A stretch of DNA of 64,000 nucleotides from Typhlomys cinereus (taxonomy: Eukaryota; Chordata; Mammalia; Rodentia; Platacanthomyidae), in assembly GCA_023101885.1 (NCBI GenBank), contig JALPQD010000116.1:2001501-2065500 (forward strand). The letters run 5' to 3'. Shown one piece after another: positions 1-12,870 of the stretch (position 1 is its first letter; every line of letters starts with the position of its first letter). A model generated the notes under the pieces. It ran no database searches. It was not told the origin of the DNA and saw only the letters and a list, made by a program, of their open reading frames with translations. The position numbers were made by a program, and so were the translations under genes.

Positions 1-165
1 TGAACAGGTAAAGACAATTGTGGCGAAACCCTGATGATTGAGTTTCATCCCTGGAGCCCACAGTGGAAGGAAGAGAATTGACACTTAATAGTTGTCCTCT
101 GACTGCCACACATATGCTGTGGTTCTAGTCCACGTGCACGTGCACATATACAGAGTCCAAGATAA
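1..165 (+). mobile_element. tRNA-derived SINE fragment (type B)
   Basis: Reads gagtttcatccctggagccc, then a GTTGTCCTCTGACTGCCACA segment shared with the type-B SINEs at 1363, 12711 and 44380. The head lies off the window. Confidence 0.45.
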
Positions 166-224
166 TAACATTTATGCAAGGAAACGCATTCTTACAGATC
201 CTTAAGGTTGACTTTTAAAAAATA

Positions 225-443
225 ACTTATTTGAATAGAGGCAGAGAGAGAGGAGGAGGAGGAGGAGGAGGAAGGAGGGAGCACATGAGAACGTATGTTA
301 CAACATTCTGGTGGAGACCAAAGGACAGCTGTGGGAAGTCAATTCTTTCTTTCCACCATGTAGGTTTTTTAGGATTGAACTTAAGTCACCAGGCTTATGA
401 ACAGAAAATACCTTACCCATCGAACTATATCTTGCCTGCCCAG
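225..443 (-). mobile_element. tRNA-derived SINE (type B), antisense
   Basis: Reverse complement shows a tRNA-like head ending near 443, a B-box-like region and a body with an (AG)-rich tail at 240-275. Diverged. Confidence 0.45.
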
Positions 444-631
444 CTAAGATTGATTTTTTTTTTTTGAGAATTAAGGTAGAGTTTATTAGTAAAGAGAAAG
501 GTTGGAATCACAGACTCCAGACGTGGAGTGCCATGAGGGGCTAGGGAGCCTCCAAGAGAAGTCGGCAGCTAGAAACGGACTCATGGCACTAGAGGGCCAT
601 GAGGGGCTAGATCGCCTAAGATTGATTTTTT
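444..631 (-). mobile_element. Retroposed short RNA copy with 16-bp target duplication
   Basis: An insert (460-615) is flanked by two copies of ctaagattgatttttt (444-459 and 616-631). It starts with poly(T); its reverse complement ends ACTAATAAACTC...AATTCTC plus poly(A), so it is a polyadenylated transcript copied in by L1-type retroposition. The source RNA is not recognised; the 3' end resembles an LTR R region. Confidence 0.7.
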
Positions 632-1360
632 AAAAATAAACTTTATTTTCTTTGTTGCCATTCATCTGGCAAAAGGACTAGTATCCAAAAGACATAAAGA
701 ACTCAAAAAATTAACAAAAGAGCAAGTGATCCAATCAGTAAGTGGTGAATGATCTGAAATGACACGTGGCCAACAAGAAAACAACAACAGAAATTCATCA
801 CTGGGAAATGGCAAACCAGAACTATATTGAGAATCTATCTCATCTCAGTCACTACTGCTATCAAAGTAATAAAAAGTAAAAATACTGGAAAGGATGTGGG
901 AAAACAGGAACCCTAATGTGCTGCTGGTGGGAAGGTAGGTGCAGCCCACTGAAACCAGTAGAGAGCTCTCTGTTTGAAATGTACCACAGCTGGATCTATG
1001 CTTGAAAGCCAACACAAGAGTCCCACATATCTGTTTATCGTAGACTGCTCAAAATAGCAAGGCTATACATTCAGCCTACGTGCCTGCAAGAAGTGAATGG
1101 GTAAAAAAAAAAAAAATTGGTAGAGATGCACGCGGAGGTTTGTTAGCTGTAGAAAAGAATGAGTTCATTTCGGGAAAATGGAGGGGACTAGAGGTTTTCA
1201 CGCTAAGTAAAGTTAGACATAGATAAGGTATCACATGGTACCCCTCATTTATAGAGGCTACAATGAAAAAAAAAAGACAACCTGATAGTAGAGAGAAGGT
1301 TAGGGAAAGTTAGGGAGTTTGGAAGTAATGGGGAAAATGGGAGGGTAAAATAGGGTAATT
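632..1360 (+). mobile_element. L1 fragment, ORF2 3' end and tail
   Basis: Contains decayed phrases of the L1 ORF2 C-terminal region (actggaaaggatgtgggaaa; ctgctggtgggaa) followed by a purine-rich 3' UTR-like tail. Many stops; old copy. Confidence 0.65.
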
Positions 1361-1362
1361 AG

Positions 1363-1552
1363 GGGCCAGCAAGATAGATTAGTGGGCAAAGTGTTTGTTT
1401 GCAAACCTGGTGACTTGGTTTAATCCCGGAAGCCCACCTGGTGGAACAAGGGAAGTAACTTCTAAAGTTGTCCTCTGACCCCACCTGTGTGCCATGGCAT
1501 GCATGTGTGGGCCTTATTTCTCTCTCTCATAAATCAAATATTTTTAAATAGG
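1363..1552 (+). mobile_element. tRNA-derived SINE (type B)
   Basis: GGGGCCAGCAAGATAGATTA head, CAAACCTGGTGACTTGGTTT B-box region, GTTGTCCTCTGACC body and TCTCTCTCATAAAT tail. The same layout recurs at 12711 and 44380. Confidence 0.65.
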
Positions 1553-1691
1553 CTAATTAGGATGAGCACAAGCAAAATATAACACATTCATGAATGGGAT
1601 TATCACTGTGAAACTCATTGATTTATGCATTACAATGATTATAATAAAAAGCTTTGTGTGTCAAATATACAGCACTTTATTAGACATACTT

Positions 1692-2087
1692 AGTAACTGT
1701 GATAATTAATCCTGGGTGTCAACTTGGCACACCTGGCATTAACTAAGATCAGCTGAGACCACCCGAAGAGATTATCTGGATCAACACATTTACAATACAA
1801 AGATCAGACCTAGATCCGATCAGAACCTCCCCAGATCTCATTGGAACCTCCCAATACTGGAGCAGATAAAAGGAACCACAGAACAGAGGAAGACTCTCCA
1901 GGAAGCCCACTAGTCTCTCGGATGGGTGTGACGTAGCCTGTCTCCAGCTTCATCCCGTCCAGCCAGCCATGCTGCTTCTGCCATGAAAGTCTGTTTTCCC
2001 CCTCTGGAACTGTAAGTTGAATAAATGTCCCTTAAGTTGTTTGACTCTGGGTGCTCTCTCACAGCAATAGTTAAGAGTAACCGTTAC
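1692..2087 (+). mobile_element. LTR- or hAT/MITE-like repeat with TGTCAACTTG motif
   Basis: Starts TGTGATAATTAATCCTGGG and TGTCAACTTGGCAC; near its end it has GAATAAATG and CACAGCAATAGTTAAGAG, the style of a widespread rodent repeat. Class uncertain. Confidence 0.5.
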
Positions 2088-2140
2088 AGTAATGAAACAA
2101 ACTAGCACATTCATTTCATACCACCAGCCTTTAAAAAAAT

Positions 2141-2430
2141 TTTTGTGGGGCTTGAGAGACAGACAGTTCAGGGGATGAGTCTTTGCCTTGCAAGCAGGAG
2201 GTCATGAGTTCAGCTCCCAGATTCCACATAAAATCAGGCTGGAAAGGGCTTTGGCCTGTACTTCTAGCCCTGGAAAGCAGAGTTGGAAACACCAGAGCAA
2301 AGCAGAGAGAAAGTAACACAATACAAGGTGATTCATGAAGTCACCCTTGGGCCCTCTACAGGCACACTCAGTGCCCTCTGACATACACAGATACAGAGAA
2401 ACATACATACAGAGAGACACACATGCAAAA
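2141..2430 (+). mobile_element. B2-like SINE (type A), diverged
   Basis: tRNA-like head with GCCTTGCAAGCAGGAGGTCA and GAGTTCAGCTCCCAGA (B box), then the GGAGGCC-type body found in all type-A copies. Old copy. Confidence 0.65.
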
Positions 2431-2516
2431 AAAATTGTAGCAAGCTGTAGTTAGAATCTGCTCATGTAGCATGAATCCTTCATATCATACAATTTTGATG
2501 AATAAGAACTTAAGTA

Positions 2517-2738
2517 CTAGAGCTAGAGAGATGACCCAAAAGTTAAAAATCTTTGCTTTATAAAGCAAAAGGACCTCAGTTCAGATCCCCAGATCCATGT
2601 AAAAATGCTTGATGGAAATGGCAGTGATGAATCTCATAGCAAAGTAAAGAGGAAGTAGAGCAATTCAGGATAATTGATGAAATTACCCTTAGGTCTCTAC
2701 AGGCACACACGATCAAGGCCCTTCTTGCATATGTGCAT

Positions 2739-2781
<43 letters not shown>

Positions 2782-2790
2782 TTAAGAATT
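2517..2790 (+). mobile_element. B2-like SINE (type A) with (AC)n tail
   Basis: Head AGAGCTAGAGAGATGACC, B box CAGTTCAGATCCCCAG, body, then an (AC) run at about 2742-2779 and a short A-rich end. Confidence 0.65.
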
Positions 2791-3640
2791 TAAGTACTAT
2801 TGATAGTAAATCTCCAGAATCACTCATCCTACTTTTGCTAACAGCTAGGATTGTTAAAAAAAAAAAAGATTATATTCCATTTGCTAAATGAATGAGACCA
2901 AAACCAGACATGAACTTTAAGGTTTTTACATAATCACAAGAGTCAAATAAGTATTTCATGAAAGGATCAACACCAATTAATATGAACAAAATTTGAAACC
3001 ACCCAAGTCCATATTCGGCCACACTAAATAGCACATATACAGAGTCCTGGCCTACAATTACAGTCTCCTTTGAATTTGGCACATGCAGTACTTCACGCCA
3101 TTGTCAAGATTCTTGCATGATTCGCTGAAAACCTTTGTTCATATAGCATGCCATTTGATCTACCCTGCTGCACACCCATCATTTATGTATACAGCTGATT
3201 CTATTTTTTTTTTTTTTTTTAGTGTAAGAAAGCAGTCATAAATGCAAACGTGGTACTGAAAATGTTTGGCAGGTTTCAGGGTTAAAATGAATATCCAAAC
3301 GGTCCAAATGATGCTTATTTTTCTTTCCCCATTTTGGGTTGTGCTTTGCTAGGATCAAATACTGAACCTCAAGCATCTGGGCCTCATGGGTACATTCTAC
3401 CAACCAGATACATCCTGGACTTTTAAAATTCATAATGGAAGCAGACCCCAAAATTAAAAACTCTCTAAAGCACCAAATCTGAAGGCGCATCCCTTTAGTT
3501 TAAAAACTGCAGTATTCTAAAGGCAGACAGTGAGATGCTCATTGCATGTCATACAGTGAGAGGGACAAGTGTCACCAGCCTGAGGGTGATGAAGGTTCAG
3601 ATGAGGAAGGAAGCATTTCCAACATTTAGATTCAGCACAT
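2791..3640. other. Intergenic, no gene seen
   Basis: AT-rich sequence with poly(A)/(T) runs at 2857 and 3205; no coding exon, RNA gene or clear repeat recognised. The short ORFs here lack any family resemblance. Confidence 0.5.
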
Positions 3641-4045
3641 GTCATAGTTAGGCACAGGTGCAACTTGACTGTTGAGGGTTTGAGCTCTGGGCACATTTGT
3701 GGAGAATTAGTGGTTGAGTTAAGCCCAGAGCAAACCTGAAGGAGATTGCCTAGCTGATGGGGAAGACCCAGCCTATTGTGGGTGGGATCAGGCCCTGGAA
3801 TAAATCATGGAAAGCTGGTTGAGAAAGTCGGCATCCTTCTGTTCACTTGGCCAGACATGCTGGTCTGGCAAATAAGGATTGTCCATCTCTCAGGCATTAT
3901 GTGGTGATGGTGGCCAGTTCCCTCGGCCCTGATGTTGGTGCATGCTCTCCCGTCAAGCTGGACTTAGAACTGTAACTATCGTAAGGAAATAAACCCCTTG
4001 TTCCCTTAAGCTGTTTGATGGTCATTTATCAGCAACAGCACAGAA
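3641..4045 (+). mobile_element. ~420-bp dispersed element, copy 1
   Basis: Begins TGTCATAGTTAGGCACAGGT and ends TTTGATGGTCATTTATCAGC. Shares its whole length with copies at 10047, 27593, 31100, 33850, 37447, 40826 and 41491. Contains AAATAAACCCC near the 3' end. Confidence 0.7.
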
Positions 4046-4740
4046 GGAAGCCATCAGTGGACAAAGAGGCATCTTGGGAATTGTCACTGGGAATGAACTG
4101 CACAGAGGTGTGAACACAGAGGGCTCATGAGGAGATAAACACACCCCTATATAGTGGGTGTTTGGTAGACTATGAGGGAATTGTACCAAGAAAATCAGAG
4201 TGTTCTAAATGTCAGGAAAAAGCAGACAGATAATTTTGGTAAAGTTTCAAGGTGTCCATCTGCTCTTACAAAGACAATGCTGCCACTTTGCCATCTTGTG
4301 CAGGTGGTTCTGTTTTTCATGGTTCCCAAAGTCAGTTTCTGAACATCTTCATAGACATGGACACGACTGTACAATACATTCAGAAGTCTGGGGCATTTTA
4401 AAGTGAAAGCTAATGCTACTAGAATCTTCCTGAGATCAGCTATGCTATCTTTTACACTGCTGCCATTTATTCTTAACCTTCCTTTGCTGTTTGGTATGTG
4501 TTCCCTGTCCATGCTTTATCTGGAATACAACACTTTATCACTAAAATATTTAAATGCTCAAAAATTGGTGATACTATGCTTAGAACTACACAATTTTTTA
4601 ATCCTGAAATATATTTTAAAATTTTATGTATTATAAGCAGTGTCTGAGACACTGAGTCATTGCTACATCAGCTGCCTCTGTCAGTGGTCTCTGAATTTAT
4701 TCCAAGTTGATACTTTCATGTGATTGATGAAGTTCAAAAA
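4046..4740. other. Intergenic, no gene seen
   Basis: AT-rich sequence between two repeats. No exon or RNA gene recognised; ORFs on both strands overlap one another without family matches. Confidence 0.5.
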
Positions 4741-4995
4741 TGGCTGGAGAGGTGGCTCAGGAGTTAAGCCTCTGCCTTGCAGGCGGAAGGTCCTGAGTTC
4801 GGATCCTAGACCCCACGTATAGATGCTGCGCGGAAGCGGGGGCGGCCTGCGTTTCTGGTCCTGATAGGGCGGAGCCTGTGAATCCCTGGGCAGAGTAAAC
4901 AAGGAGGAGGTGGAGGCGTCCATGGTGGTTCCCGAATTCTCCGTGGTTCTACACACACGCACACATGCACAATTGAATAAATAAATAAATAAAAA
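4741..4995 (+). mobile_element. B2-like SINE (type A)
   Basis: GGCTGGAGAGGTGGCTCAGG head (A box), GAGTTCGGATCCTAGA (B box), GC-rich body with GGCGGCCTGCG, and an (ACAC) plus GAATAAATAAATAAATAAA tail. Confidence 0.85.
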
Positions 4996-5640
4996 TGGCT
5001 TGAGTGAAGAAGTATCAAACATCATCCCTCTTCGTCTGATTTCTTTTAGAACCTCCTCCCCCCGTTTCAGCTGGTGATGGTAGAAGACTGGAACTCATTG
5101 TCTTCCTACCCGAGTATCCCAAGCATCGGGGTCACAGGTATGAACCGCCACATTCCCCTAGACTTCAAAATTCTTGACTGAAAATATGCAGTAAGATACT
5201 AAGCCAGGTTCACCACAGTACCAGCGCTCCAACAAAACCACACACTCAGGGTCCTGCTTATAAACAATACTTAAAAATGTTCTCCATGAGTTCAGTAGAG
5301 AGAAACTATCTTGGGTGAAACTACAATTAAGGCTCTATGCTGGGGAGAACAGAAAAAACTGCACTTTTTATTTCCAAAGTCTAAAGCCCCTTCTCCTCGG
5401 TGGATTAAATGAGTGATCGCCCTTGAGAACCTGTGTAGTTTCAGGAGGCCGGCAAGTGGCATGGACAATCTCAGTGAATGAAAATATGCTGTAGTGGAGA
5501 GTTGGAGAACACAGACCAGACTCTACAGTGGTAGTAAACTGATGGCAGATTACTTCAGAGCTGTCTAATTGTGATCCATAGTGCACAGCAAATAAAATAC
5601 AGGATTATGAAAGGGCAAACCAACATTACTCCTCCATAAG
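4996..5640. other. Intergenic, no gene seen
   Basis: No recognisable gene; a short B1-like stretch may lie at about 5040-5150 (antisense). Otherwise unassigned. Confidence 0.4.
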
Positions 5641-7480
5641 TTCATGATTCCTTGAAACTAGTAGAAAAGATTAAAAAAATGACTGATATACGAAAGAATT
5701 CAAAAGTCTACTTTAAAAAATGATTAACGTCTTCCTAGAAGATTCAAACAGACAGAAGTAAGAAAGTCAGTTCAAACATAGATAAGAAAGTCCGCAACAG
5801 AAATGAGAAAACAGTATGGATGAAAAATATAGCAAGGACAGAGATTCTCGAGACAGACAGAAAGGAACCAAATAGACATAGTGGAAAATATCACCAAAGC
5901 TAGATCAAGTAGGTGAGAGACTACTGAGGCTTGAAGACAAGGTCAAGGAATTATTATATTCTTCCAGTATGAAGAAATTAAGCATGATCACAACTTTAAA
6001 AACATCCTCAGACACAGAAAGACAAATGCGAAATGCCCTCTCTTCTATGTGGATGACAGCGTTTAACTTCTAATTGATGGACCTTATTTGGAAATTTCTG
6101 TAATAGCTAGAAAACCTGAAAGAGACCATTAAATGGGGGTGGGAGGGAGAGGATGAAGACCTTAAAGGAGGAGATATTAAAAGACCACAGACAGCAAAGT
6201 GGAAGGTGGAATAATGGTGGGGGGAAAGAATAAATGGTGGGGGGAATGAGGGGATAGGATACAGAAAGGGCTGAGGGAGTAACAAACAGCACTAAGGTTG
6301 TAAGTTACAACCAGATAGAAACCTATGTTAATGTCGAAAGACATTTTTGCTTAAAAAAAGTGAAAACAAACACACCCTATACATGGGAAATAGAAAGATA
6401 GGGAAAAACAAAAAATGCTCTACAATGCTCTAACTGCAGCCCATAGACAATTAAACAATATACCAAATACCAGGTATGTGATACTGCCTATTAAGTTGTT
6501 AGACAGAAAGGTCTTACTAAAAAAGTACTATGCAAATTCTGGGAGAGAAAAGCCAATCAACAGTCTCATTGATCTGCAAAAGCTACAAGCTGCCATAATT
6601 ATTACCCTGGCTAGAGGCAACATCCATGTAACAGTGGCACGAATGTCAAAGGGGCCCAACAGCTTTTTGATCGATTTAAGGCCCGTTTTTTTCAGCATGG
6701 ATCACATTCCCGATATCATAAGCCAGAACAAGAACCTATGAAAGGAGGGGACATGGGTCCTGGGATTGACTAAGGGTTAGCTATAAAAACATTGTATCAA
6801 ACTGCCTTTTAAACATCTGTCATTGTACTTATAGATTGCAGGAGCACTCAGCAATCCAAGGCACTTATTAAAGAAAAACCCAATTGGCCAAAGTGCAGAA
6901 AATAAAGTATGGCAGACTGCTAGGCCCTAATCAGGCCACTCCTACACTTACCTCAGGGCTCAGGGAACATGGCGGAAGAGGGAGTGGTAAGATGGCAAGA
7001 GCCTGAAGGGTGGAAGAAATGTGGCCAAATATTATCTTCTGGACATGACAGGAGTGTGGTATGTATGAATTCACTGCAGCTATGCATATTCCCACAAGAT
7101 CAGCATGAGATTTATACGATCAACATTTCATCTTGATAGGGCAAAGAACACAAGAAGCTCCACACCTCCCTAAGGGGCTGATGGGGAGGGAAGGGAAGAC
7201 CTGTCCTCAATGGTTTACCCACTGATTATACGATTCATACTCCAGCAAGTGCTAAGGCACACGTCATTAGGGGCAACTCAAATGAAATTCAATGGGCCAC
7301 TCATGCAAAAAAGATAAGACAATAAGAGGGAGACTGGCAGGGAAGAAGAAGGGTTGTAATAGGGAGGGGAGGTGGGATTGGGGATTAAGGTGAGAAAATA
7401 TAATGAAATCACTATAATCATGTATAAACATTGAAAGGATAAAAACATTTAAAATGCTAATAAAAACTGTCTCTGGAACA
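5640..7480 (+). mobile_element. L1 3' end (ORF2 tail and 3' UTR)
   Basis: Starts with decayed ORF2 C-terminal sequence, then a G/A-rich 3' UTR with phrases shared with the L1 UTR at 38.9-39.4 kb (CTCAGGGAACATGGCGGAAG; GGGAGTGGTAAGATGGCAAG). The 108-codon ORF inside (6415-6741) has no family resemblance. Confidence 0.6.
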
Positions 7481-8295
7481 TGATGGAACCAAGCGGAAGG
7501 GCAACCTTCTTTGATGTGCTCATGTGTGTCTGACTTTCTTCTCAGTACTTCTTGTTCCACCCAACCCTCCTGCTTAAACAGCATATTAAAATGTCTTGTA
7601 GTAAACCCAAACTGCTTAAAGAGGTAAAGGGGGGGTTTATTCTTGTGTGTGAGTCTCAGTTACACTTCATTGGCATGGCAGGAGCATTTGTAGCAATATC
7701 GGGAGCAGGGGGACTGGGTCACAGCATAGCCCTAAAAATTGCTGATTGCTGAGATAGGGACGAAGCTTGAGAATCCATGAGCTAGAAGCAGAAGCTGAGA
7801 ATCAAGCTAAAGGCATTTAAAATAAAAATCTATTTGGTAAAATTATAGCAGACTTAAGGAAAGACATGGATACACAAGTACTGGAGGAAGTTAGAGCCCC
7901 TCACAGACATGACCAGAGAAGAACCACTCACATTATATTATAGCTAAAATGCTAAGAGAACAGAACAGAGACTGATAGGAGAGGAACACCAGTGTGTGTA
8001 CAGAGCCAAGCTCATCAGAATAACATCAGACTCTGCAAGGGGGAAGCCCTTCCCCTAAGGGGGAAGCATGAAGAGGTAGAATCCAATTTCTGAGAGGAAA
8101 TAATTACCAACCAACATTACTATATCCAGCCAAGTTACTTTCAGAATTGATGGCGCTACAGAGCCCTTTCATGACAGAGAGAAAATTCTCACCACAAAAC
8201 CAGCATTGCAGAAGACACTTAAAGAAGAAAATAAACAAACTTCATAAAAGGAATAGTTGAACAAATGAGAAATAGGAAATTATCAAACATCTTAT

Positions 8296-8298
<3 letters not shown>

Positions 8299-8330
<32 letters not shown>
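8299..8330. repeat. (GA)n microsatellite
   Basis: About 15 GA units within the old L1. Confidence 0.85.
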
Positions 8331-8336
<6 letters not shown>

Positions 8337-9174
8337 TTCGGACCATGAAATTGATCAACCATAATTATAGCAATCAGCAATACATCTCCATAATATCCCC
8401 TACAGTTTTGGTTTCAATGCTTTAATTAAAAGACACAGAGATACAGATTACTTGGATTAAAGCACAAGGTAGCAATTTTAATAATGAACACACCAAGACA
8501 CATATGGATTGAAAGTCAGAGGATGGGAAACTATATAACAAGCAAGTGGAAGCAGAAAATGAGGTATAACCATTTTGGTATCTGAAAAAGGAGATTCCAA
8601 GCCAATAGAAGAATTAGGCCACTGTCTATTAATAAAGAGAATAATGCACCAAAGATAAAATACTTTCGTACTGTATTGTGGTATGCCCAGTTTCCAGTGT
8701 CAAACAAACACTACCAGACAAAAAGGAACAGATTTGATTCCAATACAATCATCATAGATAGGGAACCCCATCAATAAACAGATCATCCACGTGCAAAAAA
8801 TCAACAAATAATTTCTGAGATAAACTGTCCCACAGGTTAATGGGCTTGACATGCAAGAGCATCCATCCCAAAACCGCCAAACACATATTCTTCTCATAAG
8901 CCCATGGATCAGATTCTAAGCAATAAATCAAGACTTAAGAACATAAAGACACCAAAATAATTATATCTTATCAGCTTGTAAGTTGAAAACTAAAAGTTGA
9001 TAGATAAACACATGGAGATCAAGCAATACACTCTTCAATTAAAACTGGGTGGTTTAAGAAATCACAGAGGAAATGAACAATTCTTAGACTCTAACCTTTG
9101 GGATAGAACAAAGACAGTTCTAACAGGATATTTATTGCTAAGAGTGCCTTCATTAAAAAATTTAGGCAGGGGCT

Positions 9175-9454
9175 GGAGAGATGACTCAGGGATTAAGACT
9201 CTTTCACAAGCAGAAGGTTCTAAGTTCTGATGCCAGGTTCAAAGTAAAAAATACCGGGGCTGGAGAGGTGGCTCAGGGGTTAAGCCTCTGTCTTGCAGGC
9301 AGAAGGTCCTGAGTTCAGATCCCAGATCCCACGTATAGACGCCAGGCGGAAGCGGGGGCGGCCTGCGCTTTTGGTCCTGGTAGGGTGGAGCCTGTGAATC
9401 CCGGGGCAGAAGAAGGTGGAGGCATCCATGGTGGTTCTCGAATTTGTCCGTGGT

Positions 9455-9492
<38 letters not shown>

Positions 9493-9735
9493 TATGCACA
9501 CAGTTGAATAAATAATAATAATAATAAAAAAAAGTAAAAAATACCAAGTGGATATGGTGGCAGCCTGTACATTTAGCTCTGGTAGACAGAGCCTGGGAAA
9601 TCCCAAAGGAAGCAAGGAGCTAGAAGCAATCCAGGATGATTCCAGAAGTCACCCTTGGCCCTCCACAGGAACACACAGTACCCTTCTGACACACACAGAC
9701 ACACAAAATAAATACATAAAATATTTTTTAAAATT
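9175..9735 (+). mobile_element. Two nested B2-like SINEs (type A)
   Basis: An older SINE (9175-9241 plus 9546-9735) is split by a younger one (about 9257-9530) with a GC-rich body and (CA)n tail. The target duplication aaagtaaaaaatacc is perfect on both sides (9242-9256 and 9531-9545). Confidence 0.88.
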
Positions 9736-10046
9736 TAGGCAGAATGTAAATAACGTAAATGATACACCTTAAAGTCTTAGAAAAATAAGAACAAGACAGA
9801 ACCAAACTAGTGGTGAGAATAAATATTAAGACAAAAATAATAAAATTGGAGACTAAAGAAACAATATAAAGAATCAATGAAACAAGACTGATAAACAGTC
9901 AGATTAACACACACATAATCCAAATTGAAAGAGGGGACATTACAACAGACACTAATGAAATTCAAATGTCCTTCATTAGAAAATGCTTTGAAAATTCATA
10001 AGTTTGAAATTCTAAAATAAATGCCAAGTTATAGGTCTATGACTGT

Positions 10047-10466
10047 AGCAGTTAGCCTGCATGGTTGCTGATAAATGACCATCAAACAGCTTAAGGGAAC
10101 AAAGGATTTATTTTTTCTTATGATTGTCTGGTTACAGTTCTCAGTCCAGCTTGACAGGAGAGCTCACGCCAACACCAGGGCCGAGAGAACTGTCCACACC
10201 ATCTCTACATAATGGCTGACAGAGGGAGAGTTCTTACTTGCTAGACCAGCATGTCTGGCCAAGTACACATAAGGATGCCAACTTTCTCAATCAGCTCTCT
10301 GTATGTCATTCCAGGGCCTAGTCCCACCCACTATGGGTTGGGCCTTTCTCATCAGATAGACAATCTCCTGCAGGTTTGCTCTGGGCTTAACTCAACTACT
10401 AATTCTCTACAAATGTGCCCAGAACTCAAACCCTCAACTGTCAATAATTATGACAATGACATACTA
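10047..10466 (-). mobile_element. ~420-bp dispersed element, copy 2
   Basis: Antisense copy, from GCAGTTAGCCTGCATGGTTG to AACTGTCAATAATTATGACA, inserted in the old L1. Confidence 0.72.
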
Positions 10467-12710
10467 AAATTACGCCAAGAACATGTAAACAACTGAAATG
10501 AATCCATAACACGCAATGAGGCTGAAGTAGGAATGAGTCTTTCAAGTAACCAGCAGCCTGCAGCTGGATGGTTGTACTATTGAATTCTATCATATCATTT
10601 GAGAGAATAACTATGTCAGTTTCAGTCCATAAAATAGACACATGAGGAATGCTACTGCACTCCTTCTATAAAGCCCATATGACTCTGATTCTAAAAATTG
10701 GTTGGGAACCTAACAATATAACAAAAAGAAAGCTATGGACAAATTTCTCTGATATGCAGATACAAAATCCTTAATAAAATATATGCAAACCAAAATAAAA
10801 ACAACCACCATATACCATGATAAAGTTCATTCTGGGGATGCATGAGCAGCTCAACATACACAAATCTGTAAATACAATGTGGCACATAGAATCAACAATG
10901 AGGATCACATGGTCAACTCTATAGATATAGAAAACTTTGGAGAATGTTAAAATCCCTTCATGATAAAAGTCTTGAGGAAATTAGGAACAGAAGTCACATC
11001 TCTGGATATCACAAAGTCTGTGTATGACAGACCTATATCCAAGATTAGCTTAAGTGTGAGAAACAATTTCCCCTAAAATTAGGAACGAGATAAGGATGCC
11101 CCCTCTTCTCACTCTTACCCTATGTAGTATTAGAATTATTAGTTAGTCCATTAAGACAGAGAAATCAAAAATATAAAAAGGAAGAACTCAGATTATTCCT
11201 GTTTGTAGACAATATGCTTCTCTACTTAAAATAACTTAAAAGTTCTGCCAGAAAAAACTCTCAGATGTGGTAAGTACTTTTCAGCAAAGTAGTAGTACAT
11301 AAAAACCAACACAAAATCATTAGCTTTTCTGCTTGCCAATGGCAAACATACTAGGGAGGAAATGAGAGGGGGAAACCATCTTACTCATAATAGCCTCATT
11401 GATAGCAAAAGGAAAACAAGCCCCCTCAGGAATAAGCCAAACCATGTTAGTGAAAGGCCATTTCAGTGAGAACTTCAGAACACTGAAGAATTAAGACACT
11501 GGAAGACAGAAATCCCATGATAATGGATTTTTAAAAGGCAATAATCGTGAAAGTAATTTGCTGATTCATCACATTACTCAGTACAGTTCCACTGACATTC
11601 TTCATAGAAAGAGAAAAACCCCTGAAATTCATCTGAGCAGAAAGAATAACACTGGATGTGTCACAACACTTGATTTAAGTTATATTATAAAGCCATAGTA
11701 ACAAACACAGCCTGGAACAGACCAAAAAATGAACATATAGGCTCATTTTGGAACAAAAGAAAAGCCCAGAAATAACACACCTAAACAGCCATCTCATTGT
11801 TTGGCTAAAGTGCTAAAAACATACACTAGAGAAATGACAGTCTCTTTTAACAAATGGTTTCAGGAAAATTAGATTATCCACATGTAGAGGATTGATTAGA
11901 TTTCTATCCACTCCATCAAAAAAAACCAACTAAAATATGAATCAAAGACCGAAACTGCTACAAGAAAACAAAGGGTTTGAAACGGTTCAAGATGCTGGTA
12001 TAGGTGAGGACTTTTCGAGTAAAACTCTGATAGCCTGAAAAATAACAAGAAAAGACAACTAGAGAAATGTAAGAATGAATTTTAAATTAAACACCTGCAC
12101 AGCAAAGGAAATAAACACTAGGCCAAGATGCAGATTACGGAATAGGAGAAAATCTTTGCCAGGTGTTCCTTGGATAAGGGTTAATATCCGGAAAACAAAA
12201 AGAACTAAAAAAAAAAAAAAAAAAAAGCAAACCTCCTCCCAATAATATAACAAATGGGCAATGAATTGAACAGACAGTACTCTGAAGTACAATTGGCCAG
12301 GAAATTATATAACAAAATGTTCAGAGTCCTTAACTTTCCTGGAACTGTGGATCAAAACCACGTTGATGGGCCATCTTATTCTAGTCAAAATGGCTTTCAC
12401 CAAGGAAGGAAACAAGGGGCCAGCTGGGAGGGAATCATTCAACACTGCCTGGGTGAAAGCAAATTAGCACAGCCACTACGGAAATACGCATGGAGGTGGC
12501 TTAAAATAGAAACACAACTATCATATAAGCTGATCATAGCATTTCTTGATATATATCCAAAGGAACTCAAGTCAGCACACGATAGAGACATCTGAAATAT
12601 CCCTGTTTATTGCAGTGTTATGCACAATAGTCATAGTATGAAGACAATAAGGCTCAGAGAGGCACGTTTTTCTCTCATATGTAGACTCTAAATTTCTTTT
12701 AAAAAGTTAG

Positions 12711-12870
12711 GGGATCGACAAAATAGTTCAGCAGGTAAGATTTATGTTTGCAAACCTGGCACCCTAAATTCGATCTCTGGAAGCCCACATGGGAGGACAA
12801 GAATGGACTTCCAAAAGTTGTCCTGTGACCTCCGTCTGTGTGCACATGGAAGGGACAGGAGTGTCTAGCC
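12711..12870 (+). mobile_element. tRNA-derived SINE (type B)
   Basis: Head with AGTTCAGCAGGTAAG and CAAACCTGGCACCC, body GTTGTCCTGTGACCTCCGTC. Ends near the 3' limit of the old L1. Confidence 0.6.

Larger units (their letters stand above)
7780..12690 (+). mobile_element. Old L1 (ORF1 3' part and most of ORF2), interrupted
   Basis: About 7.8-8.2 kb corresponds to L1 ORF1's C-terminal part (ACCAACATTACTATATCCAG). About 8.4-8.9 kb and 10.5-12.6 kb correspond to ORF2, including reverse-transcriptase stretches (GAATTCTATCATATCATTTG; CTGTTTATTGCAGTG near the end). Frames are broken everywhere. It is split by a nested SINE pair (9175-9735) and a ~420-bp element (10047-10466). Confidence 0.75.

Noticed and set aside
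6415..6741. 108-codon ORF as a possible gene or pseudogene
   Set aside because: It sits in an L1 3' UTR-like region and matches nothing I know; no start context or splice support.
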